Positions 25,888 through 34,408 of a DNA stretch of 64,000 bases are shown in pieces. The stretch lies in NCBI RefSeq assembly GCF_002906155.1, contig NZ_MUJK01000001.1, positions 744,001 to 808,000 on the forward strand, in the 5' to 3' direction. The notes under the pieces are model-generated. The model was not told the DNA's origin and did no database searches. It was given only the letters and a program-made list of their open reading frames with translations. The DNA is from Pseudomonas laurylsulfativorans. GTDB lineage: Bacteria > Pseudomonadota > Gammaproteobacteria > Pseudomonadales > Pseudomonadaceae. The position numbers and the translations under genes were made by a program. Within the stretch, counting starts at the first letter, position 1; every line of letters starts with the position of its first letter.

Positions 25888-27357
25888 TTACGGGGACTTC
25901 CCTGGCTCCGCCTTGCTCGCATCGGCGTCAGTATTCGCTTTGGATTTGATAAACGCGATCAGTGCATCCAGCTCCTTGTCACTCGGAGCCAAGGTCGGCA
26001 TGACGGCTGCAAAGCCCTTGACGATCCGGGCATTGGGATGAAGAACCGACTCTTTCAAATAGCCCTCATCGACCTTTACGCTTGTATCGTCGGCAAGGGT
26101 TTCCGTCTTGCCATACAGGCCCTGCCAGCTGGGACCGACGCCCTTGTTGCCATCGACACTGTGGCAGGCCAGACAGCCGAGCGACCCGGCCAACCGCTGC
26201 CCCTGCGCCACCAAGTCTTGCGACGCTTCACCTGTAGCAGGTTCATCGTCTTGCCCCGTGGCACCCAGTGATTTGATCAGGGCAATGACAGCGCCCAGTT
26301 CATCGTCTTTGAGAGTATAGGCCACCATGACCGGCGGATAACCCTGCACCAGTCGGGCCTTCGGATCGAGAATCGACTCTTTCAGGTAAGCCTCATCGAC
26401 CTGCACACTGGTGCCATCGGCAAGCTGTTCGGTGCGACCGTAAAGCCCCTTCCATCCCGGGCCGAGACTGGCACTGCCATCCTGGCTATGGCAGGCCTTG
26501 CAGCCGAGCTGTTCGACCAACAGGCGACCTTTTTCCAGCGCGCTGTCTCGACCGGGTTTGGCAGTTGTCGCCAATGTCTGTGCAAAAGTCGGTTGGCCCT
26601 TTAGCCATTGATCGAAGACGCCCTGCTCTTCCACGATCATATGGCCGCGCATGTTGTAATGACCGACACCACAAAATTCAGCGCAAAGAACTTCGTATTT
26701 TCCGGTTTTAGTCGGCGTAAACCAAAAGTACGACACCATCCCCGGCACCATATCCATCTTGCTGCGAATTTGCGGTACATAGAAATCGTGCAGAACATCT
26801 TTGGAGCGCAGTAAAACTTTCACCGGCCGATCGAGCGGAACGCGAACTTCGTTATTCATTACAAGCACATCGTCCTGCCCTGCAGGATCCTTGGGATCAA
26901 GACCGAGGGGATTGGCGGAATCAACAAACTTGATATCCGATCTGCCCAGCTTTGCGTCTTGCCCGGCAAAACGAAAGGTCCACTGCCACTGCTGGCCGAC
27001 CACTTCAAGTTCGTAGGCATCTTTCGGCACGCTGATGAAGTCGTTATAGACAACCAGACCTGGCGCCAACATCGCGGCAATGCCTACCGAGGTAACGATA
27101 ATCAACCATGATTCCAGTTTTTTGTTTTCCGGCTGGTAGGCCGCCCTGGCACCCTCCTTGTGACGATACCGAATCAGCGCTACCGCCATGAACCCTATGA
27201 TGGCAATGAAAAATATTCCGCTGATGATCAGGGTGATGAACAGGGTGGTGTCTATGGATCCCCAGTTGGAAGCTGCCGGTGTCGCATGCCAGGGCGCCAG
27301 TATGTGGAATAGCACTGATGCAATAACGATTAGTATCAGGACAATTGCTATTGCCAT
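25888..27357 (-). CDS. coxB: Cytochrome c oxidase subunit II with two fused cytochrome c domains
   Basis: A 489-residue subunit II, first gene of the operon. Two N-terminal membrane helices (residues 3-22 and 38-63) are followed by a third near 85-105, then the CuA domain with ligands His190, Cys225, Glu227, Cys229, His233 and Met236 (CAEFCGVGHYNM). The tail contains two tandem mono-heme cytochrome c domains, CKACH at 286-290 and CLACH at 395-399, each with a later Met ligand (PPVMVA, AVMPTL). Ordinary aa3 subunits have none and caa3 subunits have one, so this is an extended caa3-type enzyme that could accept electrons directly from membrane donors. Confidence 0.94.
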   Translation of the reverse strand: MAIAIVLILIVIASVLFHILAPWHATPAASNWGSIDTTLFITLIISGIFFIAIIGFMAVALIRYRHKEGARAAYQPENKKLESWLIIVTSVGIAAMLAPGLVVYNDFISVPKDAYELEVVGQQWQWTFRFAGQDAKLGRSDIKFVDSANPLGLDPKDPAGQDDVLVMNNEVRVPLDRPVKVLLRSKDVLHDFYVPQIRSKMDMVPGMVSYFWFTPTKTGKYEVLCAEFCGVGHYNMRGHMIVEEQGVFDQWLKGQPTFAQTLATTAKPGRDSALEKGRLLVEQLGCKACHSQDGSASLGPGWKGLYGRTEQLADGTSVQVDEAYLKESILDPKARLVQGYPPVMVAYTLKDDELGAVIALIKSLGATGQDDEPATGEASQDLVAQGQRLAGSLGCLACHSVDGNKGVGPSWQGLYGKTETLADDTSVKVDEGYLKESVLHPNARIVKGFAAVMPTLAPSDKELDALIAFIKSKANTDADASKAEPGKSP

Positions 27358-27494
27358 TTGCTCTTCATCCTATTCCTGTTGTTCATTGGTTATGCAAAAG
27401 CATCGCCGCTGACGTCCAAGCAGGGCAGGCAAATACCACCCATCCGGGCGGTAAAGTCAGTAAGAAGTATAGAGCCATCGGCTTGTACCGTGAG

Positions 27495-27521
27495 GCTGGC
27501 AAGGGAGTTCCGGTTGCCAGC
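27495..27521. promoter_or_regulatory. Inverted repeat in the cox upstream region
   Basis: GCTGGCAA (27495-27502) and TTGCCAGC (27514-27521) form a perfect 8-bp inverted repeat with an 11-base spacer, in the 315-bp region between the cox operon and the gene at 27673. It could be an operator or an RNA hairpin. I see no other feature in this region. Confidence 0.35.
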
Positions 27522-27672
27522 TATACTTGATTTCTGATGACGAACGGCAGAGTTCAACCGCAAGCGGCCTCATAGAACGAACCCTGCCCTTGTTGAGTCG
27601 TCAAACGTATGTGATGACATTGAGCAGGGACGAAAGCTACACAGTCCAGCAATCCACATGGGAGGTTTCGTC

Positions 27673-28011
27673 ATGAGTGCACTGACGATCGAAGGCTGGT
27701 GCAAAACCAGCGGCGCCCAAAAGTCCACCCCGATGGGGGAAGTCCATTTCTACGTCGATGGACCTCTGCATGTCCGTCTGGAAGAGGCCGAAGAACGCCT
27801 GCAGAAGACCCACGAGCCAGAAGCCATGGTCGATGTCGATATGGACTCGATGGATTTGATCATGCCCGAGGGATTTGCTCCCTTGTCCGACTGCCAGATG
27901 CGTGTCTATCTGCACCACGAACGCGGACAGTTCCATCTGGTAGGGCACCGAGCGAGTGACGGCAGTTTGATCTACACCAACGCGGTGTTGATCGATCAGT
28001 TGCTTGAGTAG
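27673..28011 (+). CDS. Small acidic conserved protein
   Basis: A 112-residue soluble protein starting MSALTIEGWCKTSGAQKSTP, preceded by GGGAGG. It is rich in Asp and Glu (MVDVDMDSMDLIMPEGFAPL), and has a beta-rich C-terminal half with QMRVYLHHERGQFHLVG. I do not recognise a family. It is divergent from the cytochrome oxidase operon and stands alone. Confidence 0.6.
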   Translation: MSALTIEGWCKTSGAQKSTPMGEVHFYVDGPLHVRLEEAEERLQKTHEPEAMVDVDMDSMDLIMPEGFAPLSDCQMRVYLHHERGQFHLVGHRASDGSLIYTNAVLIDQLLE

Positions 28012-28412
28012 CGGCGAGAGATTCGCTGCATTGATCTTTCTGCGCGGTGCGGTGCCAAAAACTCACTGATTCTTGAATCAGAATCCGGTGTGTTTTCGAC
28101 AAGTTGAATTCACAGACAGAACCGAAACCTCGGAGCTTCAACCGTGCACCAGACGGGCTCCTGACGGAACCCGTTATCACTCATCCCGCCCCTCTTGTGC
28201 TGCAACAGGCCCACTTTGGATCAGGTGGAAGACCATCGAGACAGCAAGCCTCAAAGGGGCCGGACACTGGAGTCATTAGCTATTTAAGCAGTGACTCTCT
28301 AGAACTTTTCCCTATTTATCGGTCTATGTGGTTAGCCACACCCGCTCGGTAAACGCGACCCCGCAGGCAGATGGCCACACGTCGAATTTTCAATCAGAGG
28401 TTATCTTCGTTC
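28012..28412. other. Intergenic region without recognised features
   Basis: About 400 bp between two small genes. A short inverted repeat TGATTCTTGAATCA (28067-28080) is the only structure I see. Nothing else is evident. Confidence 0.5.
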
Positions 28413-28811
28413 ATGAAACTCCATGACCCACGGAGGGTGCTCTTCGGTCTGTTCGCGTTCGCGGCAGTGGGTTCGGCATCAGCAACACAGATGAGGACCT
28501 CAACCCCGGCTTTGGCCACTCAAGTGGTAGTCGTTCAGGCTCCAGTCCAGGCTGCCGACAACCCTTGGCCGACCTTGGCCAGTATGGCCGGCAAGCAGCC
28601 AGGGCCTTTGCTGGCCCATGACGACAGGTACTGGCATGACGGCCATTGGCACTCTCGTAGAGACGATTGGCGCCGAGACGACTGGCATCGAGATCAGTGG
28701 CGTAGAGAGCAAGCCCGCCGGGAAGCCGAACGCCGTCGTGATTGGGAGCGTCAACAGGATCGGGCCATGCGACACCGCTACGAAGACGATCACCGCTACT
28801 ATCGCCGCTAG
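28413..28811 (+). CDS. Exported Arg/Asp/His/Trp-rich small protein
   Basis: A 132-residue protein with a signal peptide (RRVLFGLFAFAAVGSASA) and a C-terminal half composed of RRDDW, HRDQW and EAERRRDWERQ type repeats, ending DDHRYYRR. Such charged, aromatic-rich exported proteins are common in pseudomonads and have no known role. The start at 28413 was chosen because the signal peptide begins there; the frame opens to 28371. Confidence 0.6.
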   Translation: MKLHDPRRVLFGLFAFAAVGSASATQMRTSTPALATQVVVVQAPVQAADNPWPTLASMAGKQPGPLLAHDDRYWHDGHWHSRRDDWRRDDWHRDQWRREQARREAERRRDWERQQDRAMRHRYEDDHRYYRR

Positions 28812-28851
28812 CAGCCTGATCAAGACCAAGGCGTACAGCACAGCGTGTCCG

Positions 28852-29244
28852 TTAGTCCTCAAAACGCCCCGTGGAATCCCGATCGCGCTCGTAGCGTCGT
28901 GTGAGCGCAAACGCCGGCAGCCAGGCCTCGCGACGCACGACCCAGCTCTCGTAGGTCGGTGTCAGTTGGTCCGGGGCATCGAGGGATCCGAGGTTCACTT
29001 CGATTTCGTCAGCACTGCGCGCGAACACGGATGAACCGCACTGCGGACAGAAATGCCGCCCGGCGTAGTCATGTGTTTCGCCTTCGATCGTCACTGCATC
29101 CTGATGGAATATCGCGGACGCATGAAACAGCGCCCCATGATGCTTGCGACAGTCGAGACAGTGGCAAACGCCGACCCGGAACGGGCGCCCCGATGCGACT
29201 ATTCGCACGTTGCCGCACAGGCAACCGCCGGTGAATCGGTCCAT
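28852..29244 (-). CDS. GFA family zinc-binding protein
   Basis: A 130-residue GFA (glutathione-dependent formaldehyde-activating enzyme-like) protein. The zinc cysteines are visible as GGCLCGNVRI, CHCLDCRKHHGA and FCPQCGSSVF, in the order and spacing of the family. The start at 29244 follows AGAGGAGG; the frame opens to 29265. Most members outside the founding enzyme have unknown substrates, so formaldehyde activity should not be assumed. Confidence 0.88.
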   Translation of the reverse strand: MDRFTGGCLCGNVRIVASGRPFRVGVCHCLDCRKHHGALFHASAIFHQDAVTIEGETHDYAGRHFCPQCGSSVFARSADEIEVNLGSLDAPDQLTPTYESWVVRREAWLPAFALTRRYERDRDSTGRFED

Positions 29245-29316
29245 GTTGTGCCTCCTCTGAATCATGCCGTCGGGATGTTCATCAACACCACGCCAACGGC
29301 ATGACTAAGCAGCGCC

Positions 29317-30138
29317 TCAGCGCGGAAACAGGAATGTCACGGCGGCGCGAAAGCCCCAACCTTGCGGGCCGTCATCCGGGCTGTCGAGCCAGTAGCGCGG
29401 GCCGGCCTGCACCGTCAGCGGTTGACCGCCGATTTTCAACAACTGGGTCACCGTCAGGTTGATCGGTACCGACCATTCGCGCGATTGCCAATTATAGGTC
29501 GACTCGGTGTTCACCCCGTAGGTCGTGAGCGTGTGGGTGGTGTACGAGAGAAAGGGTTGCAGAAAGGTCTGGTTGACCTTTTCCTTGTCGTCCGGCGGGC
29601 TGTCGTCCAGGCCCCAGATATGGTTGGCCAGAATGCCTCGGGTCCAGCCATTCGACTGTTTAAGCGCCACCGCCGTCGGGCCGAGGCCCCATTGCTCACT
29701 GCCGAGCAATTCGTCACTGCCGGTCGGTATCAACAACGCAGGCCCGGCACCGAGTATCCAGCCACTGTCCGTGGGCTTCGACGGCGAAAAGAAAAAACTC
29801 TGGGTGATATCGCCGGTGCCGGATTTGTCCGCCGCGCCATTGGGGGCCAGGCCGTGCTGGTCGATGATCGGCAGAATGGTGCGAGAAATGAGGTTCCAGT
29901 CTTCGTTCAAGACAAACGGCAGCACGGGCTGGATATTGGTCACGCTGTGCATGCCCTCGCCGGTCGGCCCCATCTTCTGGTCCCAGTTGTACTGCACCGG
30001 CAGGCTGTACATCGCCGCGACCGGGTTCAGGGCTTTCTTCGCCAATTCGGCCGAATCTTCGGCCTGAGCCACCGGGATGAAACCCAAGGCAACGACCAGT
30101 GTCGACGCGGCACCCATCCATCCTTCTTTCACTTCCAT
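29317..30138 (-). CDS. Outer-membrane transporter-like beta-barrel protein
   Basis: A 273-residue protein with signal peptide (ASTLVVALGFIPVAQAEDS) and a sequence of alternating strands (LISRTILPIIDQ, WGLGPTAVALKQSNGW, QAGPRYWLDSPDDGPQGWGF, ending VTFLFPR with a terminal aromatic-rich strand). This matches the family often named neuromedin U or phenol-pathway MetA-like, which is an outer-membrane barrel of unknown cargo. The start at 30138 follows AGGTGA. It appears monocistronic. Confidence 0.78.
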   Translation of the reverse strand: MEVKEGWMGAASTLVVALGFIPVAQAEDSAELAKKALNPVAAMYSLPVQYNWDQKMGPTGEGMHSVTNIQPVLPFVLNEDWNLISRTILPIIDQHGLAPNGAADKSGTGDITQSFFFSPSKPTDSGWILGAGPALLIPTGSDELLGSEQWGLGPTAVALKQSNGWTRGILANHIWGLDDSPPDDKEKVNQTFLQPFLSYTTHTLTTYGVNTESTYNWQSREWSVPINLTVTQLLKIGGQPLTVQAGPRYWLDSPDDGPQGWGFRAAVTFLFPR

Positions 30139-30423
30139 TCTCACTCACCTGTAGACGCTAAACCGGGTTGCAAAGCGTTAGCGTAGGCAACTGTAATCAA
30201 TGTGCAATCCTTTCTGGCCATGTGTTTAACAGTTTTTGAGGGTTATTGATTCGGATTTTCCCGCCGCTGCAGGCAGCATTCGGCCCGCATTGACCGGCGT
30301 GCAAGCACCTGCTTTGCGTAACCGACTGGCGAGTACCAGTGCCCGGATACAGGGCGCCCAGAGCAATGCCTGGAGCCAGGCCGGAACCCGAATGACAACT
30401 TTCATCACTTGAGAACCAAATAC

Positions 30424-31104
30424 ATGGGCATGTCGAATAAATGGATTGTGGGTATTGCTTTGAGCTGTGTATTTCAGGTCGGCTGCGTCTCGAAAGTCGC
30501 CCAGCAAGAGCAATACTCAGGCTTCCTGGGCAACTACCAGGGCCTGGAGGAGCAAACTACCCCGAGTGAACAGAAGGTATTGCGCTGGGTATCGCCGGGG
30601 TTCGATCCTCGCGCGTATTCCACCGTGGTGTTCAGACAGATGGAGCTGTATCCAGCACCACAGCCGACCGCACGCGTCAGCCTGAAGACGCTGAAAGACT
30701 TGCAATTGATGGCCAGCGACAGCGTCAAGAACGCCTTTGCCCGTCGCTATGCGATCGTCTCTTATCCGCAGCTGGCGCCGACCGATTCGCGCTCGTTGAT
30801 CCTGCAAGCGGCGATCACTCACGTCAGTGCCAACAACGAAGGCATGCACTGGTATGAGGCCGTTCCAATCGGGGCAATTGTCGGGGCAACACAAGCCGCC
30901 ACCGGCCATCGGGATCAGACTGCCGAGATGTACATCGAAGCCAACCTGATCGACGCCAAAACCGGTTTGCCAGTGGCGAAGATCGTTCGCAAGGTGTTTG
31001 GCGAGACACTCGAAAATGCCGAACAGCCGATCGTTGCCAATGACTTCAAGGTTGCACTCAAAGGCATGACAGACGATATGCAGGCCCTCCTCCTCAAGCG
31101 TTGA
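30424..31104 (+). CDS. DUF3313-type lipoprotein
   Basis: A roughly 226-residue protein with a lipoprotein signal: hydrophobic IVGIALSCVFQVGC with the lipobox Cys. It continues as YSGFLGNYQGLEEQTTPSE and contains SYPQLAPTDSRSLILQAAI, GAIVGATQAATGHRDQTAEM and VFGETLENAEQ, typical of DUF3313 outer-membrane lipoproteins. The start is uncertain (30424 or 30430, with no strong ribosome site). The hairpin at 31114-31146 ends its transcript. Confidence 0.8.
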   Translation: MGMSNKWIVGIALSCVFQVGCVSKVAQQEQYSGFLGNYQGLEEQTTPSEQKVLRWVSPGFDPRAYSTVVFRQMELYPAPQPTARVSLKTLKDLQLMASDSVKNAFARRYAIVSYPQLAPTDSRSLILQAAITHVSANNEGMHWYEAVPIGAIVGATQAATGHRDQTAEMYIEANLIDAKTGLPVAKIVRKVFGETLENAEQPIVANDFKVALKGMTDDMQALLLKR

Positions 31105-31113
31105 CGCTCAAGC

Positions 31114-31146
31114 AAACCCCATCGCAAGCAGATCGGCATGGGGTTT
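31114..31146 (+). terminator. Rho-independent terminator-like hairpin
   Basis: AAACCCCAT at 31114-31122 pairs with ATGGGGTTT at 31138-31146, starting 10 bp after the DUF3313 stop. The Ts at the 3' side belong to the stem, so it is moderately convincing. Confidence 0.65.
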
Positions 31147-31216
31147 CAAAGTGGCGCTACGTCGCGTTTTCCCTCTGACAAACCGTCAGCCGTGCCGACG
31201 CCTGACGTGAGGCTCA

Positions 31217-31681
31217 ATGATGAAAATACTGGCCCATACCTTAACGATCCTTTTGGTGTCCCTGAGCACCAGCGCCCTGGCGGCGACGGTGGTTCCCCTC
31301 AAGGGTCAGACATCCCAGACCATCCAGCAGGACACCAGCGCCTGCCAGTCCCAGGCCAACGCGCAATATCCGGTACAAGGCACCGTGCCTTCCGGCGGCC
31401 GGGTAAAAGGCGCCGCAACCGCCGCGGTAGCCGGGGCAACCGCGGCAGAAGTTCGGGGCCGCCAGCATGAAAACATCTATGACCAGATAGACGACGATAC
31501 CAAACAAGACTACCGCCAAAACCGGGCACACAGTGCGGCGGCTGCCGGCGCCGTCGTGGGGGCTTCCCGGCAACGTCAGGCGCGCCGGCAGAATCTTGCC
31601 GCGAGTCAGCAAAGCGCGACCGCCAACAACGCTGTCTACAGCAGTTGCCTGCAACAACGTGGCTACGATGTTTTGCCTTGA
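31217..31681 (+). CDS. Exported glycine-zipper (YMGG-like) protein
   Basis: A 154-residue protein with signal peptide (HTLTILLVSLSTSALAA) and an N-terminal segment TVVPLKGQTSQTIQQDTSAC. The middle holds a glycine-zipper (VKGAATAAVAGATAAEV), followed by a second small-residue segment and a C-terminal cysteine pair region (YSSCLQQRGYDVLP). It is clearly paralogous to the protein at 62299-62754. Such proteins are thought to be envelope-associated, but no function is known. Confidence 0.75.
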   Translation: MMKILAHTLTILLVSLSTSALAATVVPLKGQTSQTIQQDTSACQSQANAQYPVQGTVPSGGRVKGAATAAVAGATAAEVRGRQHENIYDQIDDDTKQDYRQNRAHSAAAAGAVVGASRQRQARRQNLAASQQSATANNAVYSSCLQQRGYDVLP

Positions 31682-31769
31682 TTGGCGGCGACGATGACCT
31701 GATGCGTTTATCGACTTTCTCGACCATGACTCAACGAATCAAACCGAATCGAACTTGAGGACTCCACCC

Positions 31770-32111
31770 ATGCGCTTTGCATGTGTTCCTGTTGTGATGT
31801 TCGCTGCCTGGCTCCTGGCCGGTTGCGCCTCATCCCCGAACAATCCGACTTCAACGTTGCAAACGGACAAATCGCCCGAGCAGTATGTCGATTGCCTCGT
31901 ACCCAAGTTGAAGGACAAAGAGATGAGTCCTGTCGTGTCAGGGAGCGACCGCAGCTACCGGGTGGTCGTTTCGAGCAAGATCGCAGTAGACACGGTGCTG
32001 CAGACCCATAGGGCGCAGGAGGGAGGCAAGGTGTATTTATACGAGCGCCAATGGCTGGCCTCGACCTTCAAGCCATCGAGTTTCGAGCGCGCCGCACAGG
32101 AATGTTTGTAG
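31770..32111 (+). CDS. Small lipoprotein of unknown function
   Basis: A 113-residue protein with a lipoprotein signal (VVMFAAWLLAGCASSP). The mature part begins after the lipobox Cys and contains DCLVPKLKDKEMSPVVSGSD and a C-terminal cysteine (ECL), so a disulphide between Cys near the start and end is possible. The start at 31770 follows TTGAGGA. Upstream is a gene unrelated in function. Confidence 0.7.
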   Translation: MRFACVPVVMFAAWLLAGCASSPNNPTSTLQTDKSPEQYVDCLVPKLKDKEMSPVVSGSDRSYRVVVSSKIAVDTVLQTHRAQEGGKVYLYERQWLASTFKPSSFERAAQECL

Positions 32112-32327
32112 CACCGGACAGCGGTTAGCCGGCTCAAATGTTCAGGAGCAATCTCAGCGCTGCTACCTGTCGTCTCACCTGCCCTTCTCCTCTCCAGGCC
32201 TCGCCTGCGACTGCCGCACAAATGTGTCGGCCTTTCAAAACTCAAGAGAAATGCGCCAAACGCGAAACGCCAATTCGGCATTCAAGTAATGCGTGACGCA
32301 AAAAAAGGTTCTTCACGCATTCCCGGA

Positions 32328-32610
32328 AAACTGTAGGAGCCGGCTTGCCGGCGATGGGCTCAAGTGCGCCGCGTTTATCCAGTTCACGCGCGTTATCGTT
32401 AACGACCATCGCCAGCAAGCTGGCTCCTACAAGGGACCGCGTCCGAGTCGAAATGTAGTGAACGCCAAACTGTAGGAGCCGGCTTGCCGGCGATGGACTC
32501 AAGTGCGCCGCGTTTATCCAGTTCACGCGCGTTATCGTTAACGACCATCGCCAGCAAGCTGGCTCCTACAAGGGACCGCGTCCGAGTCGAAATGTAGTGA
32601 ACGCCAAACT
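32328..32610 (+). repeat. Tandem pair of 139-bp REP-containing units
   Basis: Two copies (32328-32466 and 32467-32605) differ at only one clear position (GATGGG versus GATGGA). Each contains a REP inverted pair, TGTAGGAGCCGGC with its partner GCTGGCTCCTACA, about 100 bp apart, and ends with the stretch AATGTAGTGAACGCCAAACT. The doublet lies between the lipoprotein gene and the IS110 element. The rest of the gap 32112-32327 has no recognised feature. Confidence 0.9.
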
Positions 32611-32688
32611 AATGAAATGGCTACCCCCCCGCTGCCCCCTGTGATCGCCCACTAAGCTTTCACAGAGGGCTCATCGGAGATCATTGCC

Positions 32689-33717
32689 ATGAACAACGTA
32701 GCTATTGCCGCCATCGACCTCGGAAAACATTCCTTTCATCTTCATGCTCAAGATGATCGCGGCCACGAGGTTCACCGCAGAAAGTTTACGCGCGCAGCAC
32801 TCACCCAATATCTGGCGAAACTGGAACCCTGCACCGTCGTGATGGAAGCCTGTGGCGGCGCCCATTTCATGGCGCAGGAAGTCGCCAAGCTGGGGCATAC
32901 GCCCAAGCTTATTGCGCCACATCTGGTACGCCCTTACGTGAAGAGCAACAAAAACGACTTCGCTGATGCCGAAGCGATCTGCGAGGCGGCGACCCGGCCC
33001 ACAATGCGCTTCGTGCACCCCAAAACCCAGGCTCAGCAGGCGCTGGCGATGCTCAATTCGGTTCGTGAGTCGTTCATCAAAGACCGTACCGCCACCGTCA
33101 ATCGGATTCACGCAGCCCTGCTGGAGGTGGGTATCAGCCTGGCTCCCGGCTTCAAATCCATCAAAGAGCTTCCAGCATTGCTTGAGATGAGTTCATTTTC
33201 CGGCTCCATCAAAAAAATTCTGATGGGGTTGCATGAGCACTTCAACTATCTGGATGGGAAGGTCAAAGCGCTGGACAAGGAGGTGGAATGCCAAGCAGCT
33301 GAAGATGATCTGGCGGCTCGTTTGATGACCATGCCGTGTGTCGGCCCGATCACCTCCAGCGCCTTGGCTGCCGAGTTGGGCGATGGCAAACAGTTCAAAT
33401 GCGGCCGAGGCTATGCGGCGTCGATCGGGCTGGTACCCAAACAGCACGGTACGGGCGATAAAACCGTGTTGCTCGGCATCAGTAAACGCGGCGATCGAAA
33501 TCAGAGGCGCCTGCTCATCCAGTGCGCCCGTGTGTACTTGATACAACTGGAACGACAGAAAGGCGCCTTGGCGGACTGGGTCCGCCAACTATTAGCTTCC
33601 CGCCATCACTCCAATCTCGTGGTCTGCGCACTGGCCAACAAGCTGGCAAGAATCGCCTGGGCGATAGCCGCACACCACACTGAATTCGATGCGGGGCCAG
33701 CCGCGATGAACGCCTGA
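32689..33717 (+). CDS. IS110-family transposase
   Basis: A 342-residue DEDD-type transposase. The N-terminal RuvC-like part shows AAIDLGKHSFHLHA (first Asp), VMEACGGAHFMA (Glu) and KNDFADAEAICEA (Asp pair). The C-terminal part has LMTMPCVGPITSSALAAELG and GYAASIGLVPKQHGTGDK, the family's transposase_20 domain with the catalytic serine. Length and frame are intact, so the enzyme is probably active. The closing LLGISKRGDRNQRRLL resembles the IS1111 subgroup. It works with a structured RNA encoded in the noncoding end. Confidence 0.93.
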   Translation: MNNVAIAAIDLGKHSFHLHAQDDRGHEVHRRKFTRAALTQYLAKLEPCTVVMEACGGAHFMAQEVAKLGHTPKLIAPHLVRPYVKSNKNDFADAEAICEAATRPTMRFVHPKTQAQQALAMLNSVRESFIKDRTATVNRIHAALLEVGISLAPGFKSIKELPALLEMSSFSGSIKKILMGLHEHFNYLDGKVKALDKEVECQAAEDDLAARLMTMPCVGPITSSALAAELGDGKQFKCGRGYAASIGLVPKQHGTGDKTVLLGISKRGDRNQRRLLIQCARVYLIQLERQKGALADWVRQLLASRHHSNLVVCALANKLARIAWAIAAHHTEFDAGPAAMNA

Positions 33718-33775
33718 CCCCGCTGTCACCCGAGCACCACCCACCTGGTTTTGCGATGCTGGATAACTGATGACG

Positions 33776-33834
33776 TGAACGGCCAACCGGCCTGACGACA
33801 ACCCTGGGCTCCTACACGGCTGTAAGGCCGTTCA
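33776..33834 (+). ncRNA. Candidate guide (bridge/seek) RNA segment of the IS element
   Basis: TGAACGGCC (33776-33784) pairs with GGCCGTTCA (33826-33834), enclosing smaller stems GGCCAACCGGCC (33781-33792) and ACGGC...GCCGT (33816-33831). The loop holds GGGCTCCTACA (33806-33816), matching the REP core GCTCCTACA. This is what a target-recognition loop of an IS1111-type element would look like. It could instead be a flanking REP remnant. Confidence 0.3.
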
Positions 33835-33961
33835 ACTAATTAGGGTCGTTGGGCATCGATTCTCATCGAGGCGCGGGGCGACACCCCCACTCAGACGCCG
33901 GATAGATGAAAGCAAGCCAAACACGCATCAAATACAGTATTGCAGAAAAGGGGGTAACCAT

Positions 33962-34020
33962 AGATGTAGGAGCCGGCTTGCTGGCGATGGTCTCAAGTAC
34001 AAGGGACCGTGTCCGACTCG
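33962..34020 (+). repeat. Partial REP unit with internal deletion
   Basis: GATGTAGGAGCCGGCTTGCT then CTCAAGT joined directly to ACAAGGGACCGTGTCCGAC. Compared with the 139-bp units at 32328-32610, about 80 bp between CTCAAGT and ACAAGGG are missing. The segment 33841-33961 holds no recognised feature. Confidence 0.75.
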
Positions 34021-34059
34021 ACAATGAGGGGTCCTCCAAACCAGTGAAAGCCCAAAAAA

Positions 34060-34091
34060 GCCCCCGCGTCCGCCATGGAAGGACGCGGGGC
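34060..34091 (-). terminator. Rho-independent terminator (minus strand)
   Basis: GCCCCCGCGTCC (34060-34071) pairs with GGACGCGGGGC (34081-34091), and AAAAAA before it becomes a T-run on the minus strand. It would end a transcript coming from the right on the minus strand, yet only a doubtful small frame (34208-34408) lies there. Confidence 0.75.
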
Positions 34092-34207
34092 AAAGGTCGT
34101 TGAAACAAGAGGCGAGGATCGTTTAATACCGACAAGCAAACCATGAACATGATGTGTGCCAACGCTCCTCGAGATCCATTTAAAACGGTAACGATCCCGA
34201 CTCAAAG

Positions 34208-34408
34208 CTAATTGGCATCAATAATAATTCCCCCTGAATTAGATGCGCCAAACACAATCATTGATCTATATCCCGAGCGCCTCAAACCATTCAGGTAACA
34301 ATTAATGCCTTGACGAAACAGTGAACTCGACTCACTCAGACCTTGGCTCAGCGCAATGCCAGCAGCCCGAGCTTGCAGTTTTCGGATAGCGCAGTTAGTC
34401 CGTTGCAA
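34208..34408 (-). CDS. Doubtful small frame (66 codons)
   Basis: A 66-codon frame from a TTG, product including GIALSQGLSESSSLFRQGIN and ending SGGIIIDAN. It has no ribosome site that I can find and no recognised relatives. I list it only because the strong terminator at 34060-34091 implies a minus-strand transcript here. It could be the end of a decayed gene or an RNA. Otherwise the region 34092-34666 shows nothing. Confidence 0.2.
   Translation of the reverse strand: MQRTNCAIRKLQARAAGIALSQGLSESSSLFRQGINCYLNGLRRSGYRSMIVFGASNSGGIIIDAN

Larger units (their letters stand above)
32611..33840 (+). mobile_element. IS110-family insertion sequence (boundaries estimated)
   Basis: The element contains the transposase at 32689-33717 and noncoding ends. 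IS110 elements lack long terminal inverted repeats and usually make no target duplication, so I cannot place the ends exactly. The left limit is set after the second REP unit; the right limit after the inverted repeat at 33776-33834. REP sequences lie on both sides (32328-32610 and 33962-34020), which fits the known preference of several pseudomonad IS110 elements for REP targets. Confidence 0.6.

Noticed and set aside
32328..32610. Possible CRISPR-like repeat array
   Set aside because: The unit is 139 bp, there are only two copies, and each is a REP pair; there are no short spacers or cas genes.
33863..34162. Minus-strand frame of 99 codons
   Set aside because: It runs through a REP remnant and a terminator hairpin; it has no ribosome site or family resemblance.
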